Below the pieces are notes generated by a model. That model was not told the DNA's origin and made no database searches. It saw nothing but the letters and a program-made list of their open reading frames with translations. A stretch of 64,000 nucleotides of DNA from DASPSM01 sp036008465. GTDB lineage: Bacteria > Planctomycetota > Planctomycetia > Planctomycetales > Planctomycetaceae. The position numbers and the translations under genes were made by a program. Shown piece by piece: positions 42,430 through 51,613 of the stretch. Each line of letters opens with the position of its first letter. Position 1 is the stretch's first letter. Where the stretch lies: assembly GCA_036008465.1 (NCBI GenBank), contig DASYNP010000172.1, forward strand, positions 8,726-72,725. Reading direction: 5' to 3'.

Positions 42430-43218
42430 ATGGTCGTCGCGCGCCCGGCCGTCATCGATCGCATTGCACCCACCGCTCGGCCGGACACGCGGATTGCCGG
42501 CTATCAGACCTGGCGAAACTTGCTGTTCTTGCACTGGCGGATCTCGCCCGCCGAAGCGCGTGCGTCGGTCCCCGATTGGCTGAATGTCGACACCTTTGAC
42601 GGCAGCGCCTGGATTGGTTTGGTCCTCTTTTCCATGTCGGGCGTACGCCCTTGGTGGTCACCTCCAATCCCGGGCATCTCGGCGTTTCCCGAGACGAACG
42701 TGCGGACGTATGTCCATCTAGAAGGCAGCGGACCGGGCGTTTGGTTTCTGAGCCTCGACGCCGGTGGATCGCTTGGAGCGCGGATCGGGCGCTCTCGATG
42801 GGGGCTCGCCTACCACCACTCGAAGATGCGAGTCCGCCGTTCCGGGACGCAAATACGCTACGAATCGGAACGGCTCTGGCCCGGAAAAATGGGAGTCGGC
42901 GGGCGGGTCGAAGCCGAAATCGGTGACATTTTCACCCGATTGCATCGTGGCGTCGATCCGGGGCACGCGGTTCCTGGGTCTCTGGAACACTTCCTCATCG
43001 AGCGCTACATCCTCTACACGCAGAAGAACGATCATCTGCTTCGCGGCCGCGTGCATCATGTCCCGTACCCGCTTCGAGAAGCCAAGGTGACCTTCGCCGA
43101 GCAATCATTCTTGAGCGACCTCGGCCTGCACTGCGATCGGCCCCCCGATCATGTGGTCTTCAGCGAGGGGGTTTCGGTTGAGGTCTTCCCGCTGCGGCCT
43201 GTGATCGGCGACATCTGA
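42430..43218 (+). CDS. DUF2071 family protein
   Basis: A 263-residue protein with the DUF2071 (YqjF-like) pattern: GYQTWRNLLFLHWRISPAEARASVPDWLNVDTFDGSAWIGLVLFSMSGVRPWW near the start, then NVRTYV and a C-terminal domain. The family folds like the acetoacetate decarboxylase superfamily but its chemistry is not known. No signal peptide. The start is uncertain; I use the ATG at 42430, since the upstream frame lacks conserved features. Single gene, convergent with the CPBP gene downstream (15 bp apart). Confidence 0.83.
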   Translation: MVVARPAVIDRIAPTARPDTRIAGYQTWRNLLFLHWRISPAEARASVPDWLNVDTFDGSAWIGLVLFSMSGVRPWWSPPIPGISAFPETNVRTYVHLEGSGPGVWFLSLDAGGSLGARIGRSRWGLAYHHSKMRVRRSGTQIRYESERLWPGKMGVGGRVEAEIGDIFTRLHRGVDPGHAVPGSLEHFLIERYILYTQKNDHLLRGRVHHVPYPLREAKVTFAEQSFLSDLGLHCDRPPDHVVFSEGVSVEVFPLRPVIGDI

Positions 43219-43233
43219 CACCAGCGCGGCTCG

Positions 43234-43986
43234 TCAGTGCATCGTTGCGACACCGTCCATGAAGAAGTCCCCGATGCCGTGGGTCAGCGCGATGATCCAA
43301 AGATTTCCAGAGCGCTGAAACAGAACCCCGAAATACAGGCCGATCGCGAAAATCGCTGCGAAGATGCACAGTCGGCCGGGATGCTCGAACGCGTTTGAAA
43401 AGTGGTAGGCGTGCAGCGGGCCGAATGTGAAGAGCAGGTTGCTAGCTACGATCCCAACGACTGTTCCCCAGCGGCGGACAAGCTCCGTCTGTAGCAGCCC
43501 GCGATAGACGTACTCTTGATAAAAGCCCCAGAGCATCTGACCGGCAAACACCACGAGTGTCAGTTGAATCCATGCCGGGTGCCCCGGCACCGCGGCAAGC
43601 TGGTTCCACTCCACCAGGGGAAACACGAGCAGCGACAGGGCCACAATCTGCGCCAGAAACCATTTCTCGGAGTCGGTCCATCGTCTCCATCCGTAGAGCC
43701 CAACTCGAGAGAGAGGAAGCCGAATCCACACCGCAGTCAGGCCGATCGCGAGGACCAGCATGCAGCTCGCAATTGCCAACGTCCTGGTGCCGCTCCCGCG
43801 GTACCCCAGGACGCGTACCTCTTCGCGAACGAACGGGCGGACAAATCCTTCAAGAACCAGGCAAGCGATCAGAACTCGCAGGCCCGTCCATGCCGAATAA
43901 GGCGCGGCCGCGCTCTTCCCAAAGTTAAACAGCCAGCCACTCCATCCAGAACTTGGCTTTTCGAGTGGCTCGGCTAATTGCGTCAC
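43234..43986 (-). CDS. CPBP intramembrane protease-like protein
   Basis: A 250-residue membrane protein (about 7-8 hydrophobic segments) of the CPBP/Abi family of intramembrane proteases. Signature: FYQEYVYRGLLQTEL, where the first Glu of the usual EExxxR is Gln (QEYVYR), then the FTFGPLHAYHF region and a final THGIGDFF with His and Asp. The Glu-to-Gln change in motif 1 may reduce catalysis, though the second Glu remains. Related proteins process membrane-bound substrates or confer immunity. Partner unknown. Confidence 0.83.
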   Translation of the reverse strand: MTQLAEPLEKPSSGWSGWLFNFGKSAAAPYSAWTGLRVLIACLVLEGFVRPFVREEVRVLGYRGSGTRTLAIASCMLVLAIGLTAVWIRLPLSRVGLYGWRRWTDSEKWFLAQIVALSLLVFPLVEWNQLAAVPGHPAWIQLTLVVFAGQMLWGFYQEYVYRGLLQTELVRRWGTVVGIVASNLLFTFGPLHAYHFSNAFEHPGRLCIFAAIFAIGLYFGVLFQRSGNLWIIALTHGIGDFFMDGVATMH

Positions 43987-44202
43987 GTGCTTGCCCTGAA
44001 ACGTATGACTGACCTTCGCCGCGGAGGCCTTCGCCAGGAACTCAAAGGCGGGAAGGGTTCCGCAAGTGTCATTCGCCGACTGACCTGAGAAATTAGGTGA
44101 CGGGATCGTTTATCTGGCTCAAGAGTGCTGAATCGGGCGTGCTACAATCTCCTTCTGCGGCAGGGGCACTTCATTGCGAGCGTTGCCAGAGGGCACTGCG
44201 AG

Positions 44203-44820
44203 ATGGGTACTGAGATCACTGGCGAGGCGAAGTATCGTCGCGCGTCTTACCGGGTAAGTTTGCACCTCGACTCCAAAACACTGACTCTTCGCGACGAGCT
44301 GAAGCTGTCGATCCCGCTGAAGGACGTCCGGCAAGCCATCCCTAAGGATGGACAGCTTACGGTCGCATGGAACGACGAAAAAATTGTGCTTCACGTCGGC
44401 CCCCAGTCCGAGCGCTTGGCGAAAAAGATCCTGAATCCGCCGAGCCTCTTGGAGAAACTGGGGATCAAACCCAACTCCGCCGTATCGGTTCTCGGGCTGG
44501 ACGACAAGCCGTTCCTGAAGGATCTCCGACAGCGAGCTGGCGCGGTCACCGATGGCAAAGCCAAACCGCAATCGGACATCATCATCGTGAGGGTCGACAG
44601 GCGGGCGAATCTCGAGCGCCTAAAAGCGCTGCGGCCTTCGCTCAAGAGCGACGGAGCGATTTGGGTGTTGTGGAAAAAGGGTCTGAAGGGGGCGAACGAC
44701 GTGAAAGAGTCCGATGTCATGGCAGCGGCGAAAACGCATGGCCTGGTCGACGTGAAGGTCGCGTCGTTCTCCGACGAATTGAGCGCGCTCAAGCTCGTGA
44801 TCCCGGTGGCGCTGCGCTAG
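44203..44820 (+). CDS. DUF3052-like protein
   Basis: A 205-residue cytoplasmic protein. N-terminal half: a small beta-rich domain (YRRASYRVSLHLDSKTLTLRDELKLSIPLKDVRQA). C-terminal half: LLEKLGIKPNSAVSVLGL..., then LERLKALRPSLKSDGAIWVLWKKGLKGANDVKESDVMAAAKTHGLVDVKVASFSDELSALKLVIP, matching the DUF3052 pattern. Function unknown in the family. The ATG at 44203 is chosen because the preceding 26 codons lack family features. A TACAAT box is at 44143-44148. Confidence 0.8.
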   Translation: MGTEITGEAKYRRASYRVSLHLDSKTLTLRDELKLSIPLKDVRQAIPKDGQLTVAWNDEKIVLHVGPQSERLAKKILNPPSLLEKLGIKPNSAVSVLGLDDKPFLKDLRQRAGAVTDGKAKPQSDIIIVRVDRRANLERLKALRPSLKSDGAIWVLWKKGLKGANDVKESDVMAAAKTHGLVDVKVASFSDELSALKLVIPVALR

Positions 44821-44838
44821 GCAACCATTTTGCGACCG

Positions 44839-45804
44839 TCAGGCAGGCGACGCATCGAGCGGATGGGAGTTTAGAAACTCACATAGTTCGGCGGCGTTGA
44901 ACACGCCGGTTGTCGCTCCGGCCGCGCGGACACAGCTCGCTCCCAGGGCGCTGCCCACGCGAACACACTCTCTCACATCGCATCCCTCCAAGAGCGCGTG
45001 AATGTACCCCGCGGCGAAGGCGTCACCGCTTCCTGTGCCGTCGATGAACTCAATCGGAAACGCGGCCCAGCGGAATATGCCGCTTGGGCTAGCGATGACC
45101 GACCCTCGGCTGCCGCAAGTAATCACCACGGTCTGAGCGCCCGCTTGCCGGAACACAGCGGCTTGCGCTGCCGGGTCGGCGAGCCGGGTGATGGTCCGCG
45201 CTTCGTGGTCGTTGGGTAAAAAGACATCTGTCGAGGGCAACACGGGTTCCAGGTAAGGCCAGCAGTCCCTCCCTTCGGGAACAACAACGTCGAGGACGGT
45301 CTTCACGCCGAATTCGCGAGCTGCGCGGAACAGGGCCGCGATCCGTTCGGGGGTCGGATGGTCGCTGAGCCCATAGCCCCCCACGTAGACGGCGCGGGTC
45401 TGCTTGAGCAAGTCGGGGGAAATCTCGCTGCCCTCGAGCCGTGCGTTGGCTCCAGGAGAGTGAATGAAGCGGCGATCCTCTCCTTTCACGTTGATGATCA
45501 TTGACGTGCTCGTGGCTTCGCCCGGCAAGCTAGCGATGTGGGCGACCTCTACGCCGGCGGAACGCAGAGCGTCGGTCACGAACCGCCCGAACGCATCGTC
45601 GCCGACTCGTCCGACCACCGCTGCCTGACGCCCCAGGCGAACCAGATCAACCGCGACGTTGGCCGCGCAGCCGCCGATGCTCAAGTGGGTCCGCGGCGTG
45701 AGGACCAGTTCGCCGGCCTGAGGAAGATGCGAAATCGGCTCGCAGACGTGATCGGCGACCACGATCCCCAGGCACAGGCAATCGAAGGGAACTTGTTTTG
45801 GCAT
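44839..45804 (-). CDS. PfkB-family carbohydrate kinase
   Basis: A 321-residue ribokinase-like sugar or nucleoside kinase. The N-terminal GGCAANVAVDLVRLG and the C-terminal DGTGSGDAFAAGYIHALLEG (catalytic Asp and anion hole) are intact, so it should be active. The substrate may be ribose, fructose, adenosine or a 2-keto-3-deoxy sugar; sequence alone does not decide. Its start is only 3 bp from the transglutaminase stop, so the two are co-transcribed. Confidence 0.92.
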   Translation of the reverse strand: MPKQVPFDCLCLGIVVADHVCEPISHLPQAGELVLTPRTHLSIGGCAANVAVDLVRLGRQAAVVGRVGDDAFGRFVTDALRSAGVEVAHIASLPGEATSTSMIINVKGEDRRFIHSPGANARLEGSEISPDLLKQTRAVYVGGYGLSDHPTPERIAALFRAAREFGVKTVLDVVVPEGRDCWPYLEPVLPSTDVFLPNDHEARTITRLADPAAQAAVFRQAGAQTVVITCGSRGSVIASPSGIFRWAAFPIEFIDGTGSGDAFAAGYIHALLEGCDVRECVRVGSALGASCVRAAGATTGVFNAAELCEFLNSHPLDASPA

Positions 45805-45807
45805 CGG

Positions 45808-46860
45808 TCAACGAAAGCGATTGAGAATTCGCACGCTGGTGCTCGTGTCAATTTTCGGGTTGTCCAGCGGGCCTTCCCCCCGGCTCCAGAACGCCGGATA
45901 GGCATCGATCCCCGCCACCTTTTGTCTTCCGAAGGTCCACGCGTCGATCAGCCAGTCGAAGTCGACCATTCCCGCGATGAGTTCCCCTTTTTTCGAGCCG
46001 AAGTAGGCTTCGGAGTTTTTGTCATCGCCGAGGGTGGTGTCGTAAGGGATCCAGCCGACGCCGTGCAGGAAGAATTCGCCCCAGCAGTGGGCGCCCTTGC
46101 TCTTGTTGTCGATCGCCCAAAGGGCACAGACCGTGCGCGCGGGAATCTTGTTGGCCCGCGCGATCGCTGTCGTGACAATGGAATGCCGACAGCACTCGCC
46201 GAAACCGTCCTTCAGAATATGACTGCAGGTCCACGGATCGGAGTCTTTGGTGCTATACGGCATGTGCACGCGGAGTTGCTTGTACACGCGATGCACAAAG
46301 TGGAGGACTTCCTCATCTGGCCCCTTCCACATTTTGTGATGATCCATCCAGGCTTTGACGCGCGCCGCGTGGAAGTCGTACGCCGTCGTCGGCTCAAGCC
46401 ACATCTGCCGCTGCTGCGGCGCCAGTGGGGGGACTGGTCGCGTCGGGCTGCCGGGTTTTAGCTCCTGGTCATAGATTGTGGCGGTCAAAGAGGTTCGCAC
46501 CGTGAAGCCTCTGCGCAGCAAAGGATCGTCGCGCGCAAGATCGATGACAAGCATCCGGCGTCGTTCCCGGCCTTCCTCCTCAACCTCACGAAACGGGACC
46601 CACCCAGCGCTTGTGCGCACCTCGGCCTTGCCGGTGGCCTCACGGCTCCAAGCCAGCTCGGGAGGGTAACGCAGCGCGATGAACCATTGCCTCGACCGGT
46701 GCTTGGGGAAGGTGTATTTCCATTCCTGCTCGAAGGTGGCACGATGCGAGCGGGTGTAGACCATGTGCCAGTCGGAATCGACCTTTTGTGCGAAGGCGTA
46801 GGGTTGCAGGACGCAAACGATGACCGTCGTCACGGCCGCACTGCGCAACATCGGAATCAC
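45808..46860 (-). CDS. Secreted transglutaminase-like protein
   Basis: A 350-residue exported protein; the N-terminus MIPMLRSAAVTTVIVCVLQPYAFAQ is a signal peptide with an AFA cleavage site. The transglutaminase-like core has the Cys223-His258-Asp274 triad (DGFGECCRHS, GAHCWGEFF, IPYDTT). Proteins of this class cleave or crosslink peptides, sometimes peptidoglycan. It is followed 3 bp later by the PfkB gene. About 190 bp without a gene separates it from the alpha/beta hydrolase. Confidence 0.87.
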   Translation of the reverse strand: MIPMLRSAAVTTVIVCVLQPYAFAQKVDSDWHMVYTRSHRATFEQEWKYTFPKHRSRQWFIALRYPPELAWSREATGKAEVRTSAGWVPFREVEEEGRERRRMLVIDLARDDPLLRRGFTVRTSLTATIYDQELKPGSPTRPVPPLAPQQRQMWLEPTTAYDFHAARVKAWMDHHKMWKGPDEEVLHFVHRVYKQLRVHMPYSTKDSDPWTCSHILKDGFGECCRHSIVTTAIARANKIPARTVCALWAIDNKSKGAHCWGEFFLHGVGWIPYDTTLGDDKNSEAYFGSKKGELIAGMVDFDWLIDAWTFGRQKVAGIDAYPAFWSRGEGPLDNPKIDTSTSVRILNRFR

Positions 46861-47052
46861 CCTCGCCGCTCTTAGCTCTTGCCGACTGGCTCGGACTCGC
46901 GAACCCAGCGATCCAAACGGAAAGGGCCGACCACAAGGAGCACGACCCGACCGGCAATCGCCAGCTTAAGCCCGGATTGGTGTGAAAACCATACCGCGAA
47001 CTCCCTCCTGACGACTGGGGCAGACGAGCCAAAGAGCAGTCCACGGCGCTCG

Positions 47053-47517
47053 CTATTTGCGTCCGCTCTCGCAGGCCCGCAACATCGCAGCGAGCGGCTC
47101 GGTATCGGCCAGACGGTGGTCTGTTCCGACTTCAATCAGCGCCGCTTGGGGCAGCCCGCTGTTCCGGACGAGTTCTTCGCTGTCGGCAAAGGGGATGACT
47201 TCGTCGGCCCGCGAGTGGAGGATCGTCGTGTTGGCCTTTACTGTCCGAGCCATTCCAAAACGTTTCCACGCCGGGCAGAGCAGCACGAGCGGCGTATCGC
47301 CGGCTTGAATGCTCATTGCGACCGCGCCACCACGGCTCGAACCGACAATCACATCAGGAAGGTGCCGGTCGAGTTCGGCTTGCGCAACCCGAACGGCTGC
47401 GGCGAAGTCCTCGTCGGGCAAAGCGGGATTGAGAACGATGTGGCCGTGACTCGCGAGATAGGTCGGCTTCAGGCCGCCAGGCACCGATTGCCACCCGTGC
47501 AGAAAGAGAATTCTCAT
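47053..47517 (-). CDS. Small alpha/beta hydrolase
   Basis: A 154-residue cytoplasmic alpha/beta hydrolase fold protein with a minimal core. LFLHGWQSVPGG is the oxyanion strand-loop, VIVGSSRGGAVAM the nucleophile elbow (Ser), HSRADEVIPF the acid and GTDHRLAD the His, so the triad is complete. The size is small, as in YqiA/RBBP9-like hydrolases. ATG 47517 is chosen; a longer frame by 9 codons exists. It follows the TlpA-like gene by 30 bp and so probably belongs to the EF-G transcript. Confidence 0.87.
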   Translation of the reverse strand: MRILFLHGWQSVPGGLKPTYLASHGHIVLNPALPDEDFAAAVRVAQAELDRHLPDVIVGSSRGGAVAMSIQAGDTPLVLLCPAWKRFGMARTVKANTTILHSRADEVIPFADSEELVRNSGLPQAALIEVGTDHRLADTEPLAAMLRACESGRK

Positions 47518-47547
47518 GTCGCTCACCGACACGGTCAGAGTCAACCG

Positions 47548-48147
47548 CTATTTGCGAAGGAGTTTTTCCACGAGGGGCATGATGTCGTGTTGGTAGGTGA
47601 GTTCGGGAACCTTGGGTGCCTGGCTGTTGTCGAAGCGTTTGACGAGTTTTCCGTTCTGATCGTAAACGAAGACCGCGGGCGGGCCGCCCAGGTGGATCTT
47701 GTTGAAAACGTCCTCACTCGGATCGCTCGAGATCACGTTGAGCAGCCCGCTCGCCCCGCGCTTCGTCAGGAATTCAAGCACCGGTTTGCGGAACGATTCG
47801 GGAGGCTCGCGCACAGCCCCCGAATAGTCGGTGTCAAACGAGATGCAGCGGACCTTGTCGCCGAACCGTTTCTGCAGCGCGACCAGGTTGGGAAACTCGC
47901 GGACGCAGGGATCGCAATAGGTCGACCAGACGTCGAGCACCACGACTTTGCCGCGGAACTCTTCGCGCCGCTTTTGGGTCTGGTCCCAGCTTAGGATTTC
48001 GAGGGTCGGCGGGTCGGCCCGCGGGGGTGCCTGCGTTTGGTCGGGCTGCGAGTCGATTGGCGGGCTCTTGACGGACGACGATTGCGTGCAGCCGGCAGTT
48101 AAGACGGCCGCCGCGATCGCGCTGCCAAGAAAGACCCGGGAGAGCAC
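47548..48147 (-). CDS. TlpA/thioredoxin-like lipoprotein
   Basis: A 199-residue lipoprotein (VLTAGC, Cys20) with a Pro/Gln-rich linker and a thioredoxin-like domain: GKVVVLDVWSTYCDPCVREFPNLVALQKRFGDK with the redox Cys78-x-x-Cys81 pair and the cis-Pro in GGPPAVFVYD. It resembles TlpA/ResA proteins that reduce or exchange disulphides outside the membrane. The GTG start touches the EF-G stop (TGAGTG), a close translational coupling with a cytoplasmic translation factor that is functionally puzzling. Confidence 0.9.
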   Translation of the reverse strand: MLSRVFLGSAIAAAVLTAGCTQSSSVKSPPIDSQPDQTQAPPRADPPTLEILSWDQTQKRREEFRGKVVVLDVWSTYCDPCVREFPNLVALQKRFGDKVRCISFDTDYSGAVREPPESFRKPVLEFLTKRGASGLLNVISSDPSEDVFNKIHLGGPPAVFVYDQNGKLVKRFDNSQAPKVPELTYQHDIMPLVEKLLRK

Positions 48148-50295
48148 TCAATTCGCCATCGCGAGGCGTTCTTCTTTTTCCGCCCGGCGGCGGGCCACGA
48201 CGTCGTCTTGCAAGCTGGCGGGAACCTGCTTGTAGCGGAAGAACTCCATGCTGAAGGAGCCTTTCCCCTGCGTCATCGAGCGGAGCTCGTTGGCGTAGTC
48301 GAACATTGTGGCCAATGGCACCTCGGCGAGGATTACGCTGACGGCGTTGCGAACCTCGGTCTGAGTAATGATGCCCCGCTTGCTCGAGATGTGGCCGGTG
48401 ACTGGTCCCTGAAATTCCTCGGGGACCTCGACCTCGAGCTTCATGATCGGTTCCTGCAGCGCCAGCTTCGTCTTCTTGAGCGTGTCGCGCATGCAGTTGA
48501 AGCCGCAGATGTTGAACGCCATTTCGGACGAGTCGACGTCGTGATAGGTGCCGTCCTCCAGAATCGCACGTACGCCGACGACCGGGCATTCACAGAGCGG
48601 ACCCTTTTCGAGGGCCCGCTTGAACCCCTCGTCGACCGGCTTGATGTACTCCTTCGGAATGCGTCCCTGCGTGACTTCGTTGACGAATTCGTACGACTCG
48701 GTCGCGTCCTCGGGGAGCGGCTCGACCTTGCCGACGACGTGTGCGTACTGGCCGGAGCCGCCGGTCTGCTTCTTGTGCTTGAAGTTGAATTCGATCGGCT
48801 TAGTCGGGCATTCGCGATAGGCGACCTTCGGCTCACCGATCAGCGTCTCGCATTTGTATTCGCGTCGGATGCGCTCGACGTAAACCTCGAGATGCAGCTG
48901 ACCCATGCCGGCGATCAGGGTTTGACCCGATTCCTGGTCGGTCATCACGCGGAAAGTCGGATCTTCCCGGCGGAAGCGCTCGAGAGCTTTAGAAAGACGA
49001 TCGGCTCCGTCGCGCTTCATCGGCTCGATCGACAGTCGGATCACGGGCTCGGGAACGAAGATACTCTCGAGGGCCACGTCGACCCCTGGACCGCAAAACG
49101 TATCGCCCGAGGCGCAGTCGACGCCCACGACGGCGACGATGTCGCCCGCTTCCGCGACGTCAACGTCTTCGCGTTGATCGGCGTGCATGCGGACCAAGCG
49201 GCCGAACCGCATCTTCTTGCCGGTCCGTTGATTCGTGTAGCTTTCGCCCTTCTGAATCTTGCCCTGATAGACGCGGAAATAGGTGAGCTGTCCGAATGTC
49301 TCGACCACGGTCTTAAAGGCCATGGCCACGAGCGGATCGCTAGGCGAACTCGTGAGTTCCTTCTTCACGCCCTTCGATCCGTGGGCCGTTGAAGTCGCTG
49401 CTTGACCGGGCTCTGGTTTGACCGACAGATCGATCGCCTCGATCTTGCGGTCTTGCGGGCTCGGCAAGTACGCGATCACCCCGTCGAGCAGTTCCTGCAC
49501 GCCCTTGTTGCGGAAGGCCGTCCCCATCATCACGGGCGTCAGCTCTTGCGAAAGCGTAGCCTCGCGAATGATCGGACGAATCTCGGCCGTGGTGACCGGT
49601 CGCTCTTCCAACAGCGCGACCATCAGATCGTCGCTATAGAGCGACAAGGTCTCCAGCATGTGGGCGCGGGCCTTCGCCGCTTCCTCAGCGTATTGTGCGG
49701 GGATGGCTTCGCGGCGGACGTCTTCTCCCTGCTCGCCGTCGAAGTAGACGGCCTGCATCTCGATCAAGTCGATGACGCCGGCAAATTCCGAGCTGAGGCC
49801 CATCGGGATTTGCAAAGGCAGCGGCGTGACGCCGAGCTTCTTTTGAATTTGATCGATGACCGATGCCGGGTTGGCACCGATGCGGTCGACCTTGTTGATG
49901 AAGGCGATTCGCGGAACGTGATAGCGCTTCATCTGCCGATCGACGGTCAGAGACTGGCTCTGCACGCCGCCGACGGCGCAGAGCACAAGCACAGCTCCGT
50001 CGAGAACGCGCAGACTGCGCTCGACCTCGACCGTGAAGTCGACATGTCCCGGCGTGTCGATGACATTGATGCAATGATCATCCCACTCGACCTGGGTCGA
50101 AGCGGACGTGATGGTGATGCCCCGCTCGCGCTCGAGGTCCATGTAGTCCATGGTTGCCCCGCCGTCGCCTCCCTTGACCTCCTGCATCCGGTGAATTCGG
50201 CCGCAGTAGTAGAGAATCCGCTCCGTGAGGGTGGTCTTCCCCGAGTCGATGTGGGCGGAGATTCCGATGTTGCGATAGCGATCTAGGCTTTTCAT
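48148..50295 (-). CDS. fusA: Elongation factor G, spd/mitochondrial-type
   Basis: EF-G drives GTP-dependent translocation on the ribosome. The 715-residue product has the P-loop AHIDSGKT (14-21), DTPGHVDF and NKVD G motifs and the full domain set. It differs from the common E. coli type: EVKGGDGGATMDYMDLERERGIT, AVGGVQSQSLTVDRQMKRYHVPR and the GIVDLIE/YFDGEQGE region are much closer to mitochondrial EF-G1 and to the bacterial spdEFG1 group (spirochaetes, planctomycetes, deltaproteobacteria). In that group a second EF-G for ribosome recycling is expected elsewhere. The start at 50295 (MKSLDRYRNIG) fits the family. A 0-bp junction links it to the TlpA-like gene. Confidence 0.95.
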   Translation of the reverse strand: MKSLDRYRNIGISAHIDSGKTTLTERILYYCGRIHRMQEVKGGDGGATMDYMDLERERGITITSASTQVEWDDHCINVIDTPGHVDFTVEVERSLRVLDGAVLVLCAVGGVQSQSLTVDRQMKRYHVPRIAFINKVDRIGANPASVIDQIQKKLGVTPLPLQIPMGLSSEFAGVIDLIEMQAVYFDGEQGEDVRREAIPAQYAEEAAKARAHMLETLSLYSDDLMVALLEERPVTTAEIRPIIREATLSQELTPVMMGTAFRNKGVQELLDGVIAYLPSPQDRKIEAIDLSVKPEPGQAATSTAHGSKGVKKELTSSPSDPLVAMAFKTVVETFGQLTYFRVYQGKIQKGESYTNQRTGKKMRFGRLVRMHADQREDVDVAEAGDIVAVVGVDCASGDTFCGPGVDVALESIFVPEPVIRLSIEPMKRDGADRLSKALERFRREDPTFRVMTDQESGQTLIAGMGQLHLEVYVERIRREYKCETLIGEPKVAYRECPTKPIEFNFKHKKQTGGSGQYAHVVGKVEPLPEDATESYEFVNEVTQGRIPKEYIKPVDEGFKRALEKGPLCECPVVGVRAILEDGTYHDVDSSEMAFNICGFNCMRDTLKKTKLALQEPIMKLEVEVPEEFQGPVTGHISSKRGIITQTEVRNAVSVILAEVPLATMFDYANELRSMTQGKGSFSMEFFRYKQVPASLQDDVVARRRAEKEERLAMAN

Positions 50296-50793
50296 GGAAC
50301 TCAACTTACGTTCAAAACATCCCAACCAGGCAACTTTTCCACAGCCGCCACTGGCTGCGGGATCTGCCCAGAACCTACTAACAGGAGGGCCCCGAATGCG
50401 AAAAATCGGTCACGGACGGCCCGCAACACGCCCCGAAACGGCCGCGGCGGCGACAAAGTCGCCAGCCACGCAGGCGAGTTGACCGCACCGCGACCTTCGC
50501 CACAAAACGAACGGGCGAACGGTTCTGGCGGGTCTAGGGTGAACGTAACATCCTATCCGCTGCGGTGATCCGCGGGAAGGGGAATTAGGCCCAACCGCGG
50601 TCCGACGCCCCCGAATTCATAGGTTTTTTATGGTTTGTTCGCAAGTTCGTAGCTGTTGCTCTGGCCGAACGGCGGAAAGGGAAGCCGAGAGGGCCACTTT
50701 CGATTTGTGAGGTTGGCCCTTACTACGGGCGGGAAGCGACATTGATGCAATTCGTGCTGCGATATACAGTTCGCACCCTTCGCTCCGCTCCTC
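50296..50793 (+). promoter_or_regulatory. Intergenic region between divergent genes
   Basis: 498 bp without a gene that I can support. It separates the EF-G operon (minus) from the next lipoprotein gene (plus), so promoters for both should be here. I see no strong consensus boxes; a TAGGAT-like box on the minus strand near 50550 is the best candidate. A 62-codon frame at 50294-50482 looks random. Confidence 0.35.
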
Positions 50794-51597
50794 GTGCAGT
50801 TATCGACATCTCCACCGCATGCGGACAGATTTGTGCTGACGCATCTCGACGACCGTCGGACTCGGCTGGCTCAAGCAGCGCTGATTGCCGTTCTCCTCGG
50901 CGTCGGTGCGGCCGGCTGCTTGGGGCTCGACGTCGCCACTACTCTTCGCTGGCCGGGGTCAAAGGCCGAGCAACCTCTGCCCGCCCGCATGACGGTCGCC
51001 TGGAAGAACGACATCCAGAAGAAGTCCGGCAAGAACATGCTGCGGGGTTTTGAAGGCAGAGTGCAGTTCTTCGCCGCCGACCCGAAACCGGCCGACAAAG
51101 ACAAAGAGAAAAAAGACAAAGACGGGTGGAAGAAACCCGAGATCACGCCGAAGGGAATCCCCGCCGACGGCACGCTCACGGTCTATGCCTTCGAAGAGAC
51201 TCCTGATGGCAAAGACGGGACCGGACCGTCGAAGAAGTATGTCTTCCCGGCGAAAGAACTCAGAAAAGTGCACCGCGAGGGGCCACAGGGTCACGAATAC
51301 AATGTCTGGCTGGCCTGGGATAAAGTGGGCGGAACCGAAACGCACATCCGCTTGCTCGCGCGTTTCGATCCGACGGGCGGCGGACAGGTGGTGATGTCCG
51401 ACAACTCGCGCGAAGTGCTGCCTGGGTTGACCATCCAATACGCGTCCGGCGTCTCGCCGGAGACGCGGAAGGCTCCGCATGATTCGACGGGTCATCCGGT
51501 GACTCACGCCGACTTCAACACGGATGCGGACACATCTCACGACTCGAAGCCGGCGGCGAACGCATCGAACGCAAACCGTCTCGACGAGACGCGATAA
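50794..51597 (+). CDS. Lipoprotein, unknown function
   Basis: Not recognised. A 267-residue exported lipoprotein; GTG start, then a 20-residue N-terminal extension and a hydrophobic stretch with lipobox GVGAAGC (Cys about 42). The mature protein has a Lys/Asp-rich segment (KPADKDKEKKDKDGWKKPE) in the first third, a beta-rich central domain (TLTVYAFEETPDG, EYNVWLAWDKVGGTETHIRLLARFDP) and a His/Asp/Asn-rich tail. The form is common in planctomycete secreted proteins. No neighbours in the same orientation. Confidence 0.75.
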   Translation: MQLSTSPPHADRFVLTHLDDRRTRLAQAALIAVLLGVGAAGCLGLDVATTLRWPGSKAEQPLPARMTVAWKNDIQKKSGKNMLRGFEGRVQFFAADPKPADKDKEKKDKDGWKKPEITPKGIPADGTLTVYAFEETPDGKDGTGPSKKYVFPAKELRKVHREGPQGHEYNVWLAWDKVGGTETHIRLLARFDPTGGGQVVMSDNSREVLPGLTIQYASGVSPETRKAPHDSTGHPVTHADFNTDADTSHDSKPAANASNANRLDETR

Positions 51598-51613
51598 GAC
51601 TCGTCGCTTTTTC

